Of a stretch of DNA of 64,000 bases, positions 63,515 to 64,000 are shown in pieces. Below the pieces are notes generated by a model that ran no database searches, was not told the origin of the DNA, and saw only the letters and a program-made list of their open reading frames with translations. Within the stretch, counting starts at the first letter, position 1; the number at the start of each line of letters is the position of its first letter. The DNA is from Saccharopolyspora rhizosphaerae. GTDB lineage: Bacteria; Actinomycetota; Actinomycetes; Mycobacteriales; Pseudonocardiaceae. The translations under genes and the position numbers were made by a program. The stretch covers positions 620,001 to 684,000 of the forward strand of contig NZ_RSAA01000035.1 in NCBI RefSeq assembly GCF_003931915.1, in the 5' to 3' direction.

Positions 63515-64000
63515 GTGCGGTCGTTCGTCGTCGGTGTTGCTGTGGTGGCTGCTGTGCTCGGGCTCGGGGCTCCGGCTCAGGCCGAGGGAGCGCTCGACCC
63601 GCTGGTCGGGTCTGCCGCGGAGCGGGTGGTCCTGTCGGACCAGGTCGCGGCGGCGAAGTGGGGGACGGGTTCACCGATCGAGGACCCGGAACGGGAGCAG
63701 CAGGTGCTCGACGGGGTCGCTGCCCGTGCCGTGGAGCTGGGTCTCGACCCGGAGGAGGCGAAGCGGGTCTTCCGCGACCAGATCGAAGCCAGCAAGCTCG
63801 TCCAGCGGGGGCTGCACGCGCACTGGAGCGCTCACCCCGACGAGCAACCCACCGAGCGCCCGGACCTCGGCGAGATCCGGCCCGAGCTGGACCGCCTGGG
63901 CGAGGCGATCCTCGTGGTGCTCCGCGACACCGACGACCTGCGCGAGGGCGCCTCGTGCCCCGGTCTGCTGGTCAGCGCCTACGCCCACTCCGCACACGAC
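63515..64000 (+). CDS. Secreted chorismate mutase (AroQ gamma), 3' end cut by window
   Basis: The frame from GTG 63515 (AGGAGG seven bases upstream) is open to the window end, giving at least 162 residues. The signal peptide is MRSFVVGVAVVAAVLGLGAP followed by AQA. The mature part begins LDPLVGSAAERVVLSDQVAAAK, with Arg and Lys expected of the active site, and continues EEAKRVFRDQIEASKLVQRG, a hallmark of AroQ-gamma enzymes such as M. tuberculosis Rv1885c. It converts chorismate to prephenate outside the membrane; the physiological role of secreted forms is unclear. Confidence 0.88.
   Translation, partial: MRSFVVGVAVVAAVLGLGAPAQAEGALDPLVGSAAERVVLSDQVAAAKWGTGSPIEDPEREQQVLDGVAARAVELGLDPEEAKRVFRDQIEASKLVQRGLHAHWSAHPDEQPTERPDLGEIRPELDRLGEAILVVLRDTDDLREGASCPGLLVSAYAHSAHD

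Overview
The window is high-GC DNA with abundant GTG starts, GGAGG-type ribosome binding sites and many overlapping ATGA/GTGA gene junctions. Together with the mycothiol gene mshA, mycothiol-dependent enzymes, senX3-regX3 and an hbhA-like gene, this points to a mycolata-related actinomycete. I would guess Pseudonocardiaceae (Saccharopolyspora-like), but no rRNA is present to prove it.

Bases 1-21,100 form a conserved chromosomal core. From memory, its gene content matches the Mycobacterium tuberculosis Rv0474-Rv0500 neighbourhood: proC, a thioesterase-like gene, a TIM-barrel gene, a Pro-rich membrane protein, ppx, regX3-senX3, gpmA, a YbjN gene, mshA, murB, a DUF2505 gene, a DUF2516 gene, hbhA and its HTH neighbour. 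Inserted among them are an acyl-CoA ligase, a trypsin-fold protein that appears to lack its catalytic His, purU, a YbaK-type deacylase and small enzymes. Bases 21,179-25,116 hold a VOC protein, a CGNR regulator, a DUF445 protein and a DapC-like aminotransferase.

The most interesting segment is 25,140-31,976. A decaying tandem repeat array is followed by a tightly coupled minus-strand operon: ECF sigma factor, small Ig-fold-like protein, TPR-CHAT caspase-like protease. Immediately upstream is a cytoplasmic-looking subtilisin (S8), and divergent from that a secreted Pro/Ala/Lys-rich protein. I read the island as a protease-plus-sigma signalling or conflict system. The combination of TPR-CHAT, small partner and sigma factor recalls the protease arm of type III-E CRISPR systems, but no cas gene or CRISPR array is present.

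Bases 32,355-41,035 carry a MocR regulator divergent from a YczE-like membrane protein, two mycothiol-dependent isomerase-family proteins, an AraC-VOC-UvrA2 cassette, a P-loop kinase preceded by a possible leader peptide, and a dienelactone hydrolase. Bases 41,123-48,333 look like an accessory or decaying zone: a CGNR regulator divergent from a LysE exporter with a palindromic operator, then three genes broken by frameshifts (DapA-like, MFS, TetR of gamma-butyrolactone-receptor type). A Glu-Asp-Phe tRNA operon with a strong terminator lies among them.

Bases 48,859-64,000 return to metabolic genes. An isovaleryl/methylcrotonyl-type leucine-degradation operon (carboxylase beta, carboxylase alpha, acyl-CoA dehydrogenase) diverges from a TetR regulator across a 45-bp palindrome. 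Then come ctaD, an MFS exporter, an aldo-keto reductase, an FAD monooxygenase divergent from a MetE-like methyltransferase, a YigZ protein, a PAP2 phosphatase, and a secreted chorismate mutase cut by the window edge. Degenerate hairpin-bearing intergenic repeats recur around 2.6, 10.5, 15.5 and 22.3 kb.
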